Shown here one piece after another: positions 8,943 through 17,292 of a DNA stretch of 64,000 nt. The translations under genes were made by a program, and so were the position numbers. Position 1 is the first letter of the stretch; the number at the start of each line of letters is the position of its first letter. The stretch is from Pseudoalteromonas flavipulchra NCIMB 2033 = ATCC BAA-314. GTDB taxonomy: Bacteria; Pseudomonadota; Gammaproteobacteria; Enterobacterales; Alteromonadaceae. A model generated the notes under the pieces. That model was not told where the DNA came from, did not search any database, and was given only the letters and a program-made list of their open reading frames with translations. The stretch is from assembly GCA_000814665.1 (NCBI GenBank), contig JWIH01000024.1, positions 368,755 through 432,754 of the forward strand, given 5' to 3'.

Positions 8943-9893
8943 TAGGAGATGTTTTACACAGCGACTTTGTTATTTTTATATTGAATTTTTGGCTGGTGAG
9001 ATGAGGGGATTTCTTCATCAAAAATTCGTTGAAAAACATAAACCCTCGGCGGGTAAATCGCCTCCTACAAGCCTATTTACGCTACACAGTAGGAGCTGTT
9101 TTACACAGCGATCTTGTTGTTTTTATATTGAATTTTTGGCTGGTGAGATGAGGGGATTTCTTCATCAAAAATTCGTTGGAAAACATAAACTGCTCGGCGA
9201 GTGAATCGCCTCCTACACGCCTATTTACGCTACGTAGTAGGAGCTGTTTTACACAGCGATCTTGTTGTTTTTATATTGGATTTTTGGCTGGTGAGATGAG
9301 GGGATTTCTTCATTAAAAATTCGTTGGAAAACATAAACTGCTCGGCGAGTGAATCGCCTCCTACAAGTATGACTTCACTACCGAGTAGGAGCTGTTTTAC
9401 ACAGCGATCTTGTTGTTTTTATATTGGATTTTTGGCCGGTGAGATGAGGGAATTTCTTCATCAAAAATTCGTTGGAAAACATAAACTGCTCGGCGAATGA
9501 ATCGCCTCCTACAAGCATGACTTCACTACAGGGAGGAGCTGTTTCACACAGCGATCTTGTTGTTTTTATATTGGATTTTTGGCCGGTGAGATAAGGGGAT
9601 TTCTTCATCACAAATTCGTTGGAAAACATAAACTGCTCGGCGAATGAATCGCCTCCTACAAGCATGACTTTACTACAGGGTAGGAGCTGTTTCACACAGC
9701 AATTTTGTTGTTTTTATATTGGATTTTTCGCTGGTGAGGTGAAAGGGTTTCTTCAACGAGTATCTGTCGAAAAACATAAACCCTCGGCGGGTAAATCGCC
9801 TCCTACAAGCCTATTTACGCTACGCAGTAGGAGCTGTTTTACACAGCGATCTTGTCGCTTTTATCATGTGCTTTACGCTGCGGCCTTGAAAGC
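8943..9893. repeat. Tandem BIME/REP array, about six units of ~148 bp plus a partial
   Basis: Units begin with (G)TAGGAG at 8943, 9090, 9238, 9386, 9533, 9681 and 9838 (the last truncated), so the period is 147-148 bp, with one longer unit. Each begins with a REP-like palindrome, GTAGGAG followed by hairpin GCTGT-tttac-ACAGC and GATC. Each ends with the same head on the other strand: reversed, it reads GTAGGAG then GCGA-ttcac-TCGC. Each unit is therefore two inverted REPs around a linker of about 90 bp, a BIME layout. Units differ by scattered substitutions, most in the trailing linker (CCTATTTACGCTACG versus CATGACTTCACTAC). Short ORFs crossing the array are repeat artefacts. The array sits between a terminator and a convergent gene end. 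Confidence 0.85.
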
Positions 9894-9896
9894 ATT

Positions 9897-10454
9897 TTAA
9901 ATATCTAACACCACCACTTCCATTTGGTCTTGCGCATCATAAGGCTGGATCTGCATTTTTATTTGGCTCTCAGAAAGCAACTCCAGCTGACCTTCTGCGG
10001 CTTTGTATTTGCTATGAACGACCTTTACCGCATGAAGACCAAACCCGATTTCTCGCTCTAAGCGTAAAACTAAACCATATGAGGTGGTGGCACCACCGTT
10101 GGTTCGGTAAAGCACATAGCTATCGTCATTGATGTTTAGTCGATTAAGTTCGGCAAAGGAGTTGTCAACGCCGCTTCGTTTGATCTCGGAATAATCACCA
10201 GCGGCAAAGATGAATACGATGAAACTCGGCACTGCTGCGGCCAAAGCGACTAAGAAGCCAGACACTTTGAGTAACTTGGTGTGTCGAAATAACGACCACA
10301 GCAACACAGAAGCGGGTAAGGTGATAGCCAGTATCATAACGAAAAGGTAATTATGCTGAGGAGCCGCAAATCTTAATTCCCAAGGCAAATTACTCATATT
10401 TAGGGTGACTAGTAACACAACAATGACCAGCGCAATACTTGAAAGCAGTTTCAT
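9897..10454 (-). CDS. Small membrane protein of unknown function
   Basis: 185 residues. Three hydrophobic segments are visible at about 4-20, 36-56 and 63-88; the rest is a soluble C-terminal domain of about 95 residues ending QDQMEVVVLDI. No family was recognised. The stop codon lies directly at the edge of the REP array, which could act as 3' end structure for this transcript. A 52-bp gap separates it from the DUF2000-like gene upstream in the same direction, so the two may be cotranscribed. Confidence 0.65.
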   Translation of the reverse strand: MKLLSSIALVIVVLLVTLNMSNLPWELRFAAPQHNYLFVMILAITLPASVLLWSLFRHTKLLKVSGFLVALAAAVPSFIVFIFAAGDYSEIKRSGVDNSFAELNRLNINDDSYVLYRTNGGATTSYGLVLRLEREIGFGLHAVKVVHSKYKAAEGQLELLSESQIKMQIQPYDAQDQMEVVVLDI

Positions 10455-10506
10455 CTATTAAACCTAAATTACAACCAAATCAGTAAGACCGAAAATAAAC
10501 CTATTA

Positions 10507-10950
10507 CTATTTAAACAAACTGAATTTCCCAGTAAATTCTTTAAGCTCTGTGCTATCGCCAAACATGCAAATGCCAAAGTACTCTAAGTCTTGTTCAGGT
10601 GTTTCTGCGGTGGCGCTTACTTGCTGTTCGGATGTGCCAACAATCATGGTATCTGTAAAATCGGTAAAGGGGATGTTCCGAGCCTCAAGCTCTGCTCGCA
10701 CTTTTCTGATTTTATTACTATTATCCGCTTTAAGCACAATAAAAGGGTAGTGCGAAATCGATGGGTGAATGCCGCCATCTTTGTCTTGGTACGGTAAAAA
10801 ACAGAGCTCATCGGTATTACCAATTTGGTCAATGAGCCCAGCGCTCATATGGCCAAGCGCATTAAAAAGCCGACCAAGTTCAACTTTTTTATTGAGCACA
10901 GCAACAAATCGCTTTGAGTTTTCGTCCGGTAAAACGGAAAAATCAGTCAT
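10507..10950 (-). CDS. DUF2000-like protein
   Basis: 147 residues from ATG 10950, chosen over an upstream ATG at 10986 because AAGGA stands about 6 nt before it and nothing suitable precedes the other. The pattern KRFVAVLNKKVELGRLFNALGHM, HPSISHYPFIVL and LEARNIPFTDFTDTMI matches my memory of the DUF2000 family, which has a fold like peptidyl-tRNA hydrolase 2. Biochemical function is unknown. Cytoplasmic, no signal. Confidence 0.7.
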   Translation of the reverse strand: MTDFSVLPDENSKRFVAVLNKKVELGRLFNALGHMSAGLIDQIGNTDELCFLPYQDKDGGIHPSISHYPFIVLKADNSNKIRKVRAELEARNIPFTDFTDTMIVGTSEQQVSATAETPEQDLEYFGICMFGDSTELKEFTGKFSLFK

Positions 10951-11049
10951 AGACTTCCTTGAGTTAAAAAAGAGGCGCTTAACCATATCATAATAAAGCG
11001 ATCACCGCGCCTCGGTGTCGATAATTGATTGTAATTCCTTAAAACTTTC

Positions 11050-12063
11050 CTAAGGAGAGACAGTAAATTTTGTTAGGCCAATCAGTTGTCCTGAATTGGT
11101 GACAACGTGCACCTCCCACTTACCTGTTGAGTCGGCGGGAAAGTTGGTTTTATGGCTCCAAGCACGATAGCCTTCCTCGCGTCCACCGCTAATATTTAAG
11201 GGGATTCGGTCAACCACTTGTTTGTTGTGTACCCATACGTGAAAGATTTTTTCGTTTAGTCCTCGAGGTGCTTTTACCGCACTCCAACTGTATAAGCCTT
11301 GTTCGTGAAGCGAATGGGTATCGAGGTGTTGGATACTGTTCATTGGCTTTCGTTGTTGCCTATCAACCTCATAAGCCAGTGCTATGTCGGTGAGTCGTAA
11401 GGCCGCAGGGGGAACCCAGCTACGTAACTGCCACAAGCCAGCGCTAAGTGCACTTAGTAGCAGAGCCAATAAGGGAAAACGCCACCACCTTGCGTGTGGC
11501 ATGACATTACCAAGACTCGGTAGGGTAAGAATAATGGCGGTGACTAGCGCTATTTGTATACTTTGGTCAGTTGTCAGGTGAAGCAAAATAGGAAGCGTAA
11601 CTGAAATCACAACAAATAAGGCAAAATTATGGAATACCATAAACAGCACATTGTGCCGGGCTAGCTTTTTGTAATATATCGGGTCCACAACGGAGATCAA
11701 CGCGCAGAGTGCAATTAAGCAGGTAAATGCAGCCTGTGGATGATTCCATGTTGTGGCAGCCAAGAAAAAAGGTAGTGCGAAGAATAGACTTTCCTGTTGC
11801 ACCATTTGTAGGGCAAAGCGCATAAAGTTGGGTGACAACAAAATACCAAAACGTTGCTCCACTTGGTCGCGAAGCCAGTTATCAATAATAAGCCACAGCC
11901 AACTGGTGAGTAAAAGCAGAGCGATGATCTGTGAAAACGACTCTTTCCGTTCAACTAAAATAAAGCTCGCTATACCGCTACAAAAAGCCAGCGCTGCCAT
12001 CAGGCCCGGCCACTTCTGCATCATCAAAATAAATTTTGTTATTAGGTTTTTGAAATAACGCAT
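11050..12063 (-). CDS. Membrane protein with DUF2914-like C-terminal domain (DUF5924/DUF2914)
   Basis: 337 residues. The N-terminal two thirds contain about six to seven hydrophobic segments (first at about 20-38, last at about 200-215). The C-terminal part, from about residue 225, is a periplasmic-type beta-rich domain with TIALAYEVDRQQRKP-like start, GLYSWSAVKAP, HVWVHNKQVVDRIPL, SGGREEGYRAWSHK and GKWEVHVVTNSGQLIG, the pattern of DUF2914. The combination is a known conserved hypothetical in marine gammaproteobacteria. Function unknown. No upstream Shine-Dalgarno of note; the ATG at 12063 is the first start in frame. Confidence 0.72.
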   Translation of the reverse strand: MRYFKNLITKFILMMQKWPGLMAALAFCSGIASFILVERKESFSQIIALLLLTSWLWLIIDNWLRDQVEQRFGILLSPNFMRFALQMVQQESLFFALPFFLAATTWNHPQAAFTCLIALCALISVVDPIYYKKLARHNVLFMVFHNFALFVVISVTLPILLHLTTDQSIQIALVTAIILTLPSLGNVMPHARWWRFPLLALLLSALSAGLWQLRSWVPPAALRLTDIALAYEVDRQQRKPMNSIQHLDTHSLHEQGLYSWSAVKAPRGLNEKIFHVWVHNKQVVDRIPLNISGGREEGYRAWSHKTNFPADSTGKWEVHVVTNSGQLIGLTKFTVSP

Positions 12064-12319
12064 GGAAATCGAAATTGCTTGCTGATTTTACCATTGAAGC
12101 ATCTTAACCATGAATGCAATATGAGCTTGAATACTTTAAAGATTTGTACGTTTAGCATTCGCAAGGGGAGTGGACAGGAGGTTTTCAGTTGTTGACTTTA
12201 GATACGCGAGATATTTAGTGTGAGCGCAAAGTCTATCAACCTGTGTTTTTCGTTGACGCAAACATTGGTTGGCTGAAGTACAGAGTTGACATGTTGCGCT
12301 TTGACCCCAGTCTAGCAGT

Positions 12320-12784
12320 TTATAGTTTACTGATTAGCGTTTCAGACTTGCCAATCAATTCGCTTGAGTCTTTACCTGTTTTTTGATGGATAGTAACGAA
12401 ATACTCGATTGGATATTTCAGCCTGGAAAGTACCATTTTAGGTGCATTGAGGCTTTTATCTACAGGCGTAGGCCAAGTAATAGAAACGCTTCCAGTCGTA
12501 TCGTTAAGAATGCAAGGGTGACTTGTACCTTTGAAGCTAGTTACGGATGTCCCATCGATGTTGGCAAATAAAACTGAGCAAATATATAGCTTGTTTTCTG
12601 GACTGAAATTCTCAATGGCGTAATCGAAAGAAATCTTAATTTCATGTTTTCGTTGCTGTAAGTTGCCAATTTCTTCAACTTCCAGATTGGACAGTGATGC
12701 AGTGCTTAATTCTATTTTAGAATAATCTATCGTTGCGCAACCACTGAGGATGAGCAGTGATGCTAAAATAGGTAATACTTTCAT
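12320..12784 (-). CDS. Predicted outer-membrane/periplasmic lipoprotein, unknown function
   Basis: 154 residues from ATG 12784, with AAGGAG about 8 nt upstream. The earlier in-frame ATG at 12850 would place extra residues before the signal and is rejected. The N-terminus MKVLPILASLLILSGCATID is a textbook type II signal peptide with lipobox LSGC (Cys17). The mature part is hydrophilic with beta-strand-like repeats of alternating residues (KLYICSVLFANIDG, HPCILNDTTG). No family recognised. It stands alone, with 256 bp of apparently empty sequence on the 3' side of the membrane gene before it. Confidence 0.75.
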   Translation of the reverse strand: MKVLPILASLLILSGCATIDYSKIELSTASLSNLEVEEIGNLQQRKHEIKISFDYAIENFSPENKLYICSVLFANIDGTSVTSFKGTSHPCILNDTTGSVSITWPTPVDKSLNAPKMVLSRLKYPIEYFVTIHQKTGKDSSELIGKSETLISKL

Positions 12785-12932
12785 TATTTTCTCCTTAAAA
12801 TAAAGTCTGTAATAAGTAGTTAAAACCTTCCATAATTTGCTCTTGTCCAAAGCCTATTTAATGAAAGATAACGTGACGTGCAGATTTGCATGATAGGAAA
12901 GGTAACGAAAAATTAAATTTTTGTCACTATAT

Positions 12933-13514
12933 TTATACAAATAAGCTATACATCGCAGGTTTTAGCGGCTGTAAATGTGTTTTGATTTTAGCGCGAATGT
13001 CACTCGACTGGTTTTGGCTTAACTTAAAAGCGCCATGCATCGTATTGATTTTAATCTTGAAAAAGTTAATGGCGTTAAACAGCGATTGGCGTTGATTGGC
13101 AGGCACGCTATCAAGCTGCCAATCACTATTTGAAAACTGCTCAAAATGCGTTATTTGTGCTTGCATTGACGCGTATTTTTCATCATCAGTAGCAATAAGC
13201 GCGAGCTCACCTTCAACTATCACATTTGCGTACAACCACGTGGGGAGCTTTATGTCAGGGATAACCGCGGGTGAGAGGTAATGATCTTCACAGTGGAAAA
13301 CTGCTTGAATAACACCGTCCGCGTGGAAAATTGGGTTATCTTTTGTAGCGTGTCCAAGTAAATAAGCATGGTCTTCACTTAATGTTAGCGGTACAAAAAC
13401 GGTGTTTATCTTGCCTTCCTGTATCACCGTCAGCGTAGCCAGCGGATGTTTTGTGATCACAGATCTGAGTATGTTTGGATTGCTTTCAACGTAGTAATTT
13501 CTTGGGTAACTCAT
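12933..13514 (-). CDS. PaiB-like FMN-binding protein (negative transcriptional regulator family)
   Basis: 193 residues, close to the PaiB family length. It begins MSYPRNYYVESNPNIL and has LGHATKDNPIFHADG, VFHCEDHYLSPAV, LPTWLYANV and MHGAFKLSQNQS, segments that fit the PaiB/FMN-binding split-barrel fold. In Bacillus, paiB is paired with an acetyltransferase gene paiA. Here the gene overlaps the upstream GNAT gene by 4 bp (ATGA), the same pairing, so translational coupling is likely. Flavin binding and any regulatory role are inferred from the family. Confidence 0.8.
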   Translation of the reverse strand: MSYPRNYYVESNPNILRSVITKHPLATLTVIQEGKINTVFVPLTLSEDHAYLLGHATKDNPIFHADGVIQAVFHCEDHYLSPAVIPDIKLPTWLYANVIVEGELALIATDDEKYASMQAQITHFEQFSNSDWQLDSVPANQRQSLFNAINFFKIKINTMHGAFKLSQNQSSDIRAKIKTHLQPLKPAMYSLFV

Positions 13515-14152
13515 AACTTTTCCTCCAACCTCGCTTTCACTTCAGGCCACATCTCGTCGGTGATGGCAAATCGTGCCGTATTACGATAACTTCCGTCAGG
13601 CAGGCGCCTATCTTTTAACGACAAGCCTTCAAAATGGGCACCTAGGCGTGCGATGGCATTACGAGACTTATGATTACATTCATGCGTTTGAAATTGCACA
13701 CGTACCAATCCAATCGCTTCAAAGGCATATTTGAGCAACAGGTATTTGGCGTGGGTATTAACATGCGTGCGTTGAAATTCAGTACCAATAAAAGTGTGGC
13801 CGATTTCGGCACTTAGGTTGAGTTTATCAAGTCTAAACAAGCGGCTATTACCAGCCAGTTTACCTGAGTCTTTATCAATGATTGCAACAACCAGTTGTTC
13901 GCTTTCGTCAAACTGCGCAGAGCCGTAAAACCATTGCTCTATGGTTTTTTGATCGCGACAATAATTATTAAATACCCATTTCCAGATCTCAGTTTTTTTG
14001 CCTCGAGCCAATAACTCAGGTAAATGCGCGGCTTCAAGTGGGGTGAGCTTAACGCGATTGGATTCTAGCGTTTGTTTTGAAAACATCAATATTTCATTCA
14101 TTCTGTGTTTTAATGCTTGCATATTGCGCTGATTTTGGTTGATATAAAACAA
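13511..14152 (-). CDS. GNAT-family N-acetyltransferase (RimJ/RimL-like)
   Basis: 213 residues with the RimJ/RimL pattern: LTPLEAAHLPELLARG at the start, LAGNSRLFRLDKLNLSAEIGHTFIG in the middle, then QRTHVNTHAKYLLLKYAFEA (acetyl-CoA binding region) and ECNHKSRNAIARLGAHFEG at the end. It overlaps the paiB-like gene by 4 bp and is divergent, 29 bp apart, from a MocR-type regulator that probably controls it. The start could also be Met11 or Met18; the first ATG was used. Substrate unknown; small amines or protein N-termini are possible. Confidence 0.82.
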   Translation of the reverse strand: MFYINQNQRNMQALKHRMNEILMFSKQTLESNRVKLTPLEAAHLPELLARGKKTEIWKWVFNNYCRDQKTIEQWFYGSAQFDESEQLVVAIIDKDSGKLAGNSRLFRLDKLNLSAEIGHTFIGTEFQRTHVNTHAKYLLLKYAFEAIGLVRVQFQTHECNHKSRNAIARLGAHFEGLSLKDRRLPDGSYRNTARFAITDEMWPEVKARLEEKL

Positions 14153-14181
14153 CCAGATTTAATAATTTAATTAGACCAGTT

Positions 14182-15639
14182 TTGATTTCTATTAGCCCAG
14201 AAATACAGTCTCAAGATGCTAAGCATAAACGCTTAGCAGATGTTTTACGCTGCGCCATTACTGAGGGTAAGCTCACACCCGGTGACAAACTTCCTTCTGC
14301 CCGAAAGCTGGCTGAGTTACATGGTATGAACCGGCACACGGTGATGAATGCCCTACAAAACTTGGTAGCTGAAGGCTGGCTAGTGGTTAAAGAGCGTAGC
14401 GGTTATCGAGTCAATACTGAACTGCCTATTTTCAGTAGCCAACAGATAACTTCAGAGGTGCCTTCTACACCACAAATCGTACCGCAATTTGCTAAAACAC
14501 TGACCCCAGTAAGCAGCACTAAGCGTACGGCCTACCGCTATAGTTTTGCAGGGGGCTTACCAGATCTTCATGCCTTTCCCTATGATGAGTTTAAGCGGTT
14601 TTTGGTAAAGGCGTGTCGCAAAACCAATGTCAGTCATTTTCACTATTCAGACATTGCGGGGTGCGAGTTACTGAAATCCCAAATTCAGGCGTATTTGCGC
14701 AGAGCGAGGGGACTAGTATGTGATGATTTACTGATTTGTAATGGCTCCCAAGAAGCGCTCTCATTGGTGGCAAATGCATTTATTAACCCTGGTGATGGTG
14801 TTGCCATCGAGATGCTTGGTTATCCACCTGCGCGACACGCCTTTACCAATGCGGGCGCTGAAGTTTTTGCATTAGCCCAAGACGCAGAAGGCATTAAAGT
14901 GGAGGCCTTGGCCCGCTGCCTTGAACAAAACAAGGTGAAGCTGCTGTATTTAACTCCTCTACATCAATATCCCACTACAGTGACTTTATCTGTACCAAGG
15001 CGCATGGCGATTTATCAGCTGTGCCAGCAGTATGGCGTGTTTATTATTGAAGACGATTACGATCATGAGTTTCATTATCTCTGCCCGCCGTTGCAGCCGA
15101 TGGCGGCAAGTGACCCAAGTGGTATTGTGATTTATATTTCTACCTTCTCAAAAATCATGTTTGCTGGTGCTCGTGTGGGTTATATGAGTGCGCGGGCAGA
15201 TGTACTTGCGCAATTGGTGGCACGTAAGCAGCTACTTAATCACAAAAATGATGCCCTTACCCAGTTGGCTGTGGCTTACTGGATGGAAGAGGGCGGGCTT
15301 GAGCGCCATTTACGCCGCATGACCAAAGCCTATCAAGTACGCCATCAGGCGATGGCGCAGCACCTAAGCGAGCTTAAAGCCAAATTAGATATCGACTTTG
15401 AAATGCCACAAGGCGGTATGGCGTATTGGGTAAACAGCAAACGCGACGTCTCGAGATTATCTGAAAAAGCGCTTGAAAAAGGGATTTACGTACAATGTGA
15501 GCCTGAATTTACCCTCGATAAGGCTAGTAGTTTAAGTCATATTCGCTTAGGCTTTGCGGCGCAAGAAGTCGAGCAACAGCAAGCTGGGCTGAGTGAGTTA
15601 TTTGCTTTGGTCGCAGAGCTGGAGAAAAATCATGAATAA
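14182..15639 (+). CDS. MocR-type transcriptional regulator (GntR HTH + aminotransferase-like domain)
   Basis: 485 residues. The N-terminal GntR winged helix spans about 15-80 (LADVLRCAITEGKLTPGDKL, PSARKLAELHGMNRHTVM). After a short linker comes a fold-type I aminotransferase-like domain with NGSQEALSLVANAFI, IEDDYDHEF and the PLP lysine in STFSKIMFAGARVGYM. MocR proteins sense PLP or PLP-amino acid adducts and regulate adjacent genes. The start is TTG at 14182 with no clear Shine-Dalgarno; the intergenic gap to the divergent GNAT gene is only 29 bp, so the operator probably overlaps both starts. It overlaps the next small gene by 8 bp. Confidence 0.87.
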   Translation: MISISPEIQSQDAKHKRLADVLRCAITEGKLTPGDKLPSARKLAELHGMNRHTVMNALQNLVAEGWLVVKERSGYRVNTELPIFSSQQITSEVPSTPQIVPQFAKTLTPVSSTKRTAYRYSFAGGLPDLHAFPYDEFKRFLVKACRKTNVSHFHYSDIAGCELLKSQIQAYLRRARGLVCDDLLICNGSQEALSLVANAFINPGDGVAIEMLGYPPARHAFTNAGAEVFALAQDAEGIKVEALARCLEQNKVKLLYLTPLHQYPTTVTLSVPRRMAIYQLCQQYGVFIIEDDYDHEFHYLCPPLQPMAASDPSGIVIYISTFSKIMFAGARVGYMSARADVLAQLVARKQLLNHKNDALTQLAVAYWMEEGGLERHLRRMTKAYQVRHQAMAQHLSELKAKLDIDFEMPQGGMAYWVNSKRDVSRLSEKALEKGIYVQCEPEFTLDKASSLSHIRLGFAAQEVEQQQAGLSELFALVAELEKNHE

Positions 15640-15949
15640 GCAACAAGCACTGGCCGAATTTGTTACATTCGGCCCACACAAAGCGCAGGCGTTAAATATA
15701 CTATTGAGCGATAACAGCGCAGTATCGCTTGCTATCAGCAAGGCGATGTTAAGTGTGGTATTAGCAAAATATCTCAGCGGTGAAATCGACGAAGATGACC
15801 TCGAAAATTGGGCTGGGTTTGTTGAACTGCGTGACGAGATTGATTGCACCCTGATAGAAGATTACCTCTATGCGTTGAATAATCCAGAGCTGATGGGTGG
15901 AATTAACCTCGATTCCATCGGTAACATGTTGAAACTCATTAAAGGTTAA
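15632..15949 (+). CDS. Small acidic protein of unknown function
   Basis: 105 residues from ATG 15632, which has GGAG about 8 nt upstream and overlaps the MocR stop by 8 bp; an earlier start inside the regulator was rejected. Largely helical and acidic (SGEIDEDDLENWAGFVELRDE), no signal or membrane span. No family recognised. Cotranscription with the regulator and the following secreted protein is likely, given the 17-bp gap. Confidence 0.7.
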   Translation: MNKQQALAEFVTFGPHKAQALNILLSDNSAVSLAISKAMLSVVLAKYLSGEIDEDDLENWAGFVELRDEIDCTLIEDYLYALNNPELMGGINLDSIGNMLKLIKG

Positions 15950-15966
15950 ACACAAAAGGAAATACC

Positions 15967-16371
15967 ATGAGATTAATAGCGGCTGCATTGTTTTTATTAA
16001 ATTGCCAAATCGCGTTGGCGGGAGGAGGTGTATGTGAAAACCCTATCTCAACCATAGACATCAACGAGTGTGCAATGAGCGAGCTTAACGTCAGAACTGA
16101 AACACTTGAACGTTACTACCAAAAAAGCCTTGAACATAATGCTTTTGATGAGCAACTGGTAGAAGCGATTAAAGCCTCGCAGTTGGCGTGGCAAAGCTAT
16201 CTCGATGCACACTGCGGCGCGGTATATACCCAATGGCGAGAAGGTACTATTCGCGGTGTGATGGCACTTGAATGTCGTAAGGAATTAGTAAAAACCAGAA
16301 CCCATACTCTTTGGGCTAACTTTTTGACTTATATGGATAGTACGCCTCCTGTGCTGCCAGAACCTGAGTAA
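15967..16371 (+). CDS. Secreted LprI-like (DUF1311) protein
   Basis: 134 residues with a Sec signal peptide (MRLIAAALFLLNCQIALAGG, cleavage probably after ALA). The mature domain has four cysteines and the pattern INECAMSELNVRTETLERYY, ASQLAWQSYLDAHCGAVY and GVMALECRKELVKTRTHTL, which fits the lysozyme-inhibitor LprI N-terminal/DUF1311 family. Expected location is the periplasm. The AAAGGA ribosome site stands 7 nt before ATG. Lysozyme inhibition is only one member's activity, so function here is inferred weakly. Confidence 0.78.
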   Translation: MRLIAAALFLLNCQIALAGGGVCENPISTIDINECAMSELNVRTETLERYYQKSLEHNAFDEQLVEAIKASQLAWQSYLDAHCGAVYTQWREGTIRGVMALECRKELVKTRTHTLWANFLTYMDSTPPVLPEPE

Positions 16372-16441
16372 ACGCGTGGTTGTGGCGATAACTTTTCAAT
16401 CGCCTCTTGGGGATATTATTCCTGCAGTGGTTGTGCCTAAC

Positions 16442-17131
16442 TTAGTCGGGAGCGACCACTGATGATGTCTTATTCCTCAATAGCATCACGCCTATTCCAA
16501 TAAACCATAGGATTTGTCCGAGACCAAATATAGCCGTAGTAATCTCAAAGAATGGGTTCTTGGCAAGGAAAGATAGACCTGAAAATAAAGTTAAAATCCC
16601 TGCTAGACTCACAAGCAAACCCCAATAATGAAGCTGTGGGCTAAATATTTTATGTTTGAGACCGACGCAACTGATTGTAAGCACCCAAATCGCGCCAACC
16701 AATTCAATGCCACCGCCAAGTGCATCTACCACTATCGAAATGGTGCGATTGATCGTTAATGCAAGCGAAGGATCCATCTCATGAAATTTTGCAATCGCTT
16801 CAATGCTGGTTAAAAAAACCATGGTACTGGCAAGGACAATCGCCGCCCAAATATAGCCAACAACGCTAGCAAACTTCATACAGTCAGGTGACATTGTGTG
16901 AAAGCGTTGATGAATTGCTTGCACCAACACAATCAGGGCAAAACTGAAAATAATCCCAATCACGATATAACCAAGAAAAAAGGTATCGCGATTTTGCACA
17001 AAAAAATCTAGATATAACGCTGGCGTATTGTGCTCACTTGAGTCCAAAACCCCAAAAAATAGAACAAAGCCGAACAGATAAGTCGCGGCTTCTGTGAGTG
17101 CAGCAACACCTCCCCATTTTTGTAATGACAT
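16442..17131 (-). CDS. DUF4386-like integral membrane protein
   Basis: 229 residues with about six hydrophobic segments (about 11-27, 50-72, 88-108, 125-150, 165-185, 195-215). The layout and start MSLQKWGGVAALTEAATYLFGF resemble DUF4386 proteins, which have no known function. It converges on the LprI-like gene with a 70-bp gap. No partner gene in the same direction. Confidence 0.65.
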   Translation of the reverse strand: MSLQKWGGVAALTEAATYLFGFVLFFGVLDSSEHNTPALYLDFFVQNRDTFFLGYIVIGIIFSFALIVLVQAIHQRFHTMSPDCMKFASVVGYIWAAIVLASTMVFLTSIEAIAKFHEMDPSLALTINRTISIVVDALGGGIELVGAIWVLTISCVGLKHKIFSPQLHYWGLLVSLAGILTLFSGLSFLAKNPFFEITTAIFGLGQILWFIGIGVMLLRNKTSSVVAPD

Positions 17132-17262
17132 AGTACACCTGTAAAACTCGTTTATTATTGTTGTATCCAGTTTAGCAACATATTAAGCATCAACTCCAGA
17201 ATAGGGCGTGTTAATTTGTAACAATAGTTTATTGAGCAGGGAAGGGGATTCGGGAGAGGAGA

Positions 17263-17284
17263 AGAGCACCGATAGGTGCCCTCT
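17263..17284 (-). terminator. Possible hairpin terminator of the protease gene
   Basis: GAGCACC-gata-GGTGC(C)CTC forms a stem with one bulge just past the stop codon of the leftward protease. The downstream strand is TTCTCCTC-like rather than a clean T run, so this is tentative. Confidence 0.35.
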
Positions 17285-17292
17285 AAGCCATA

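Noticed and set aside
8943-9893. CRISPR array
   Set aside because: The period is 148 bp with near-identical units and no unique spacers; each unit is a pair of inverted REP palindromes, and no cas genes are present.
8989-9900. Several 70-105 aa ORFs on both strands in the repeat array
   Set aside because: They repeat the same translated REP linker in successive units and have no ribosome sites; they are products of the tandem repeat.
16384-16404. GGCGAT...ATCGCC hairpin between convergent genes as a terminator
   Set aside because: Six-bp stem without a T tract on either strand; too weak to call.
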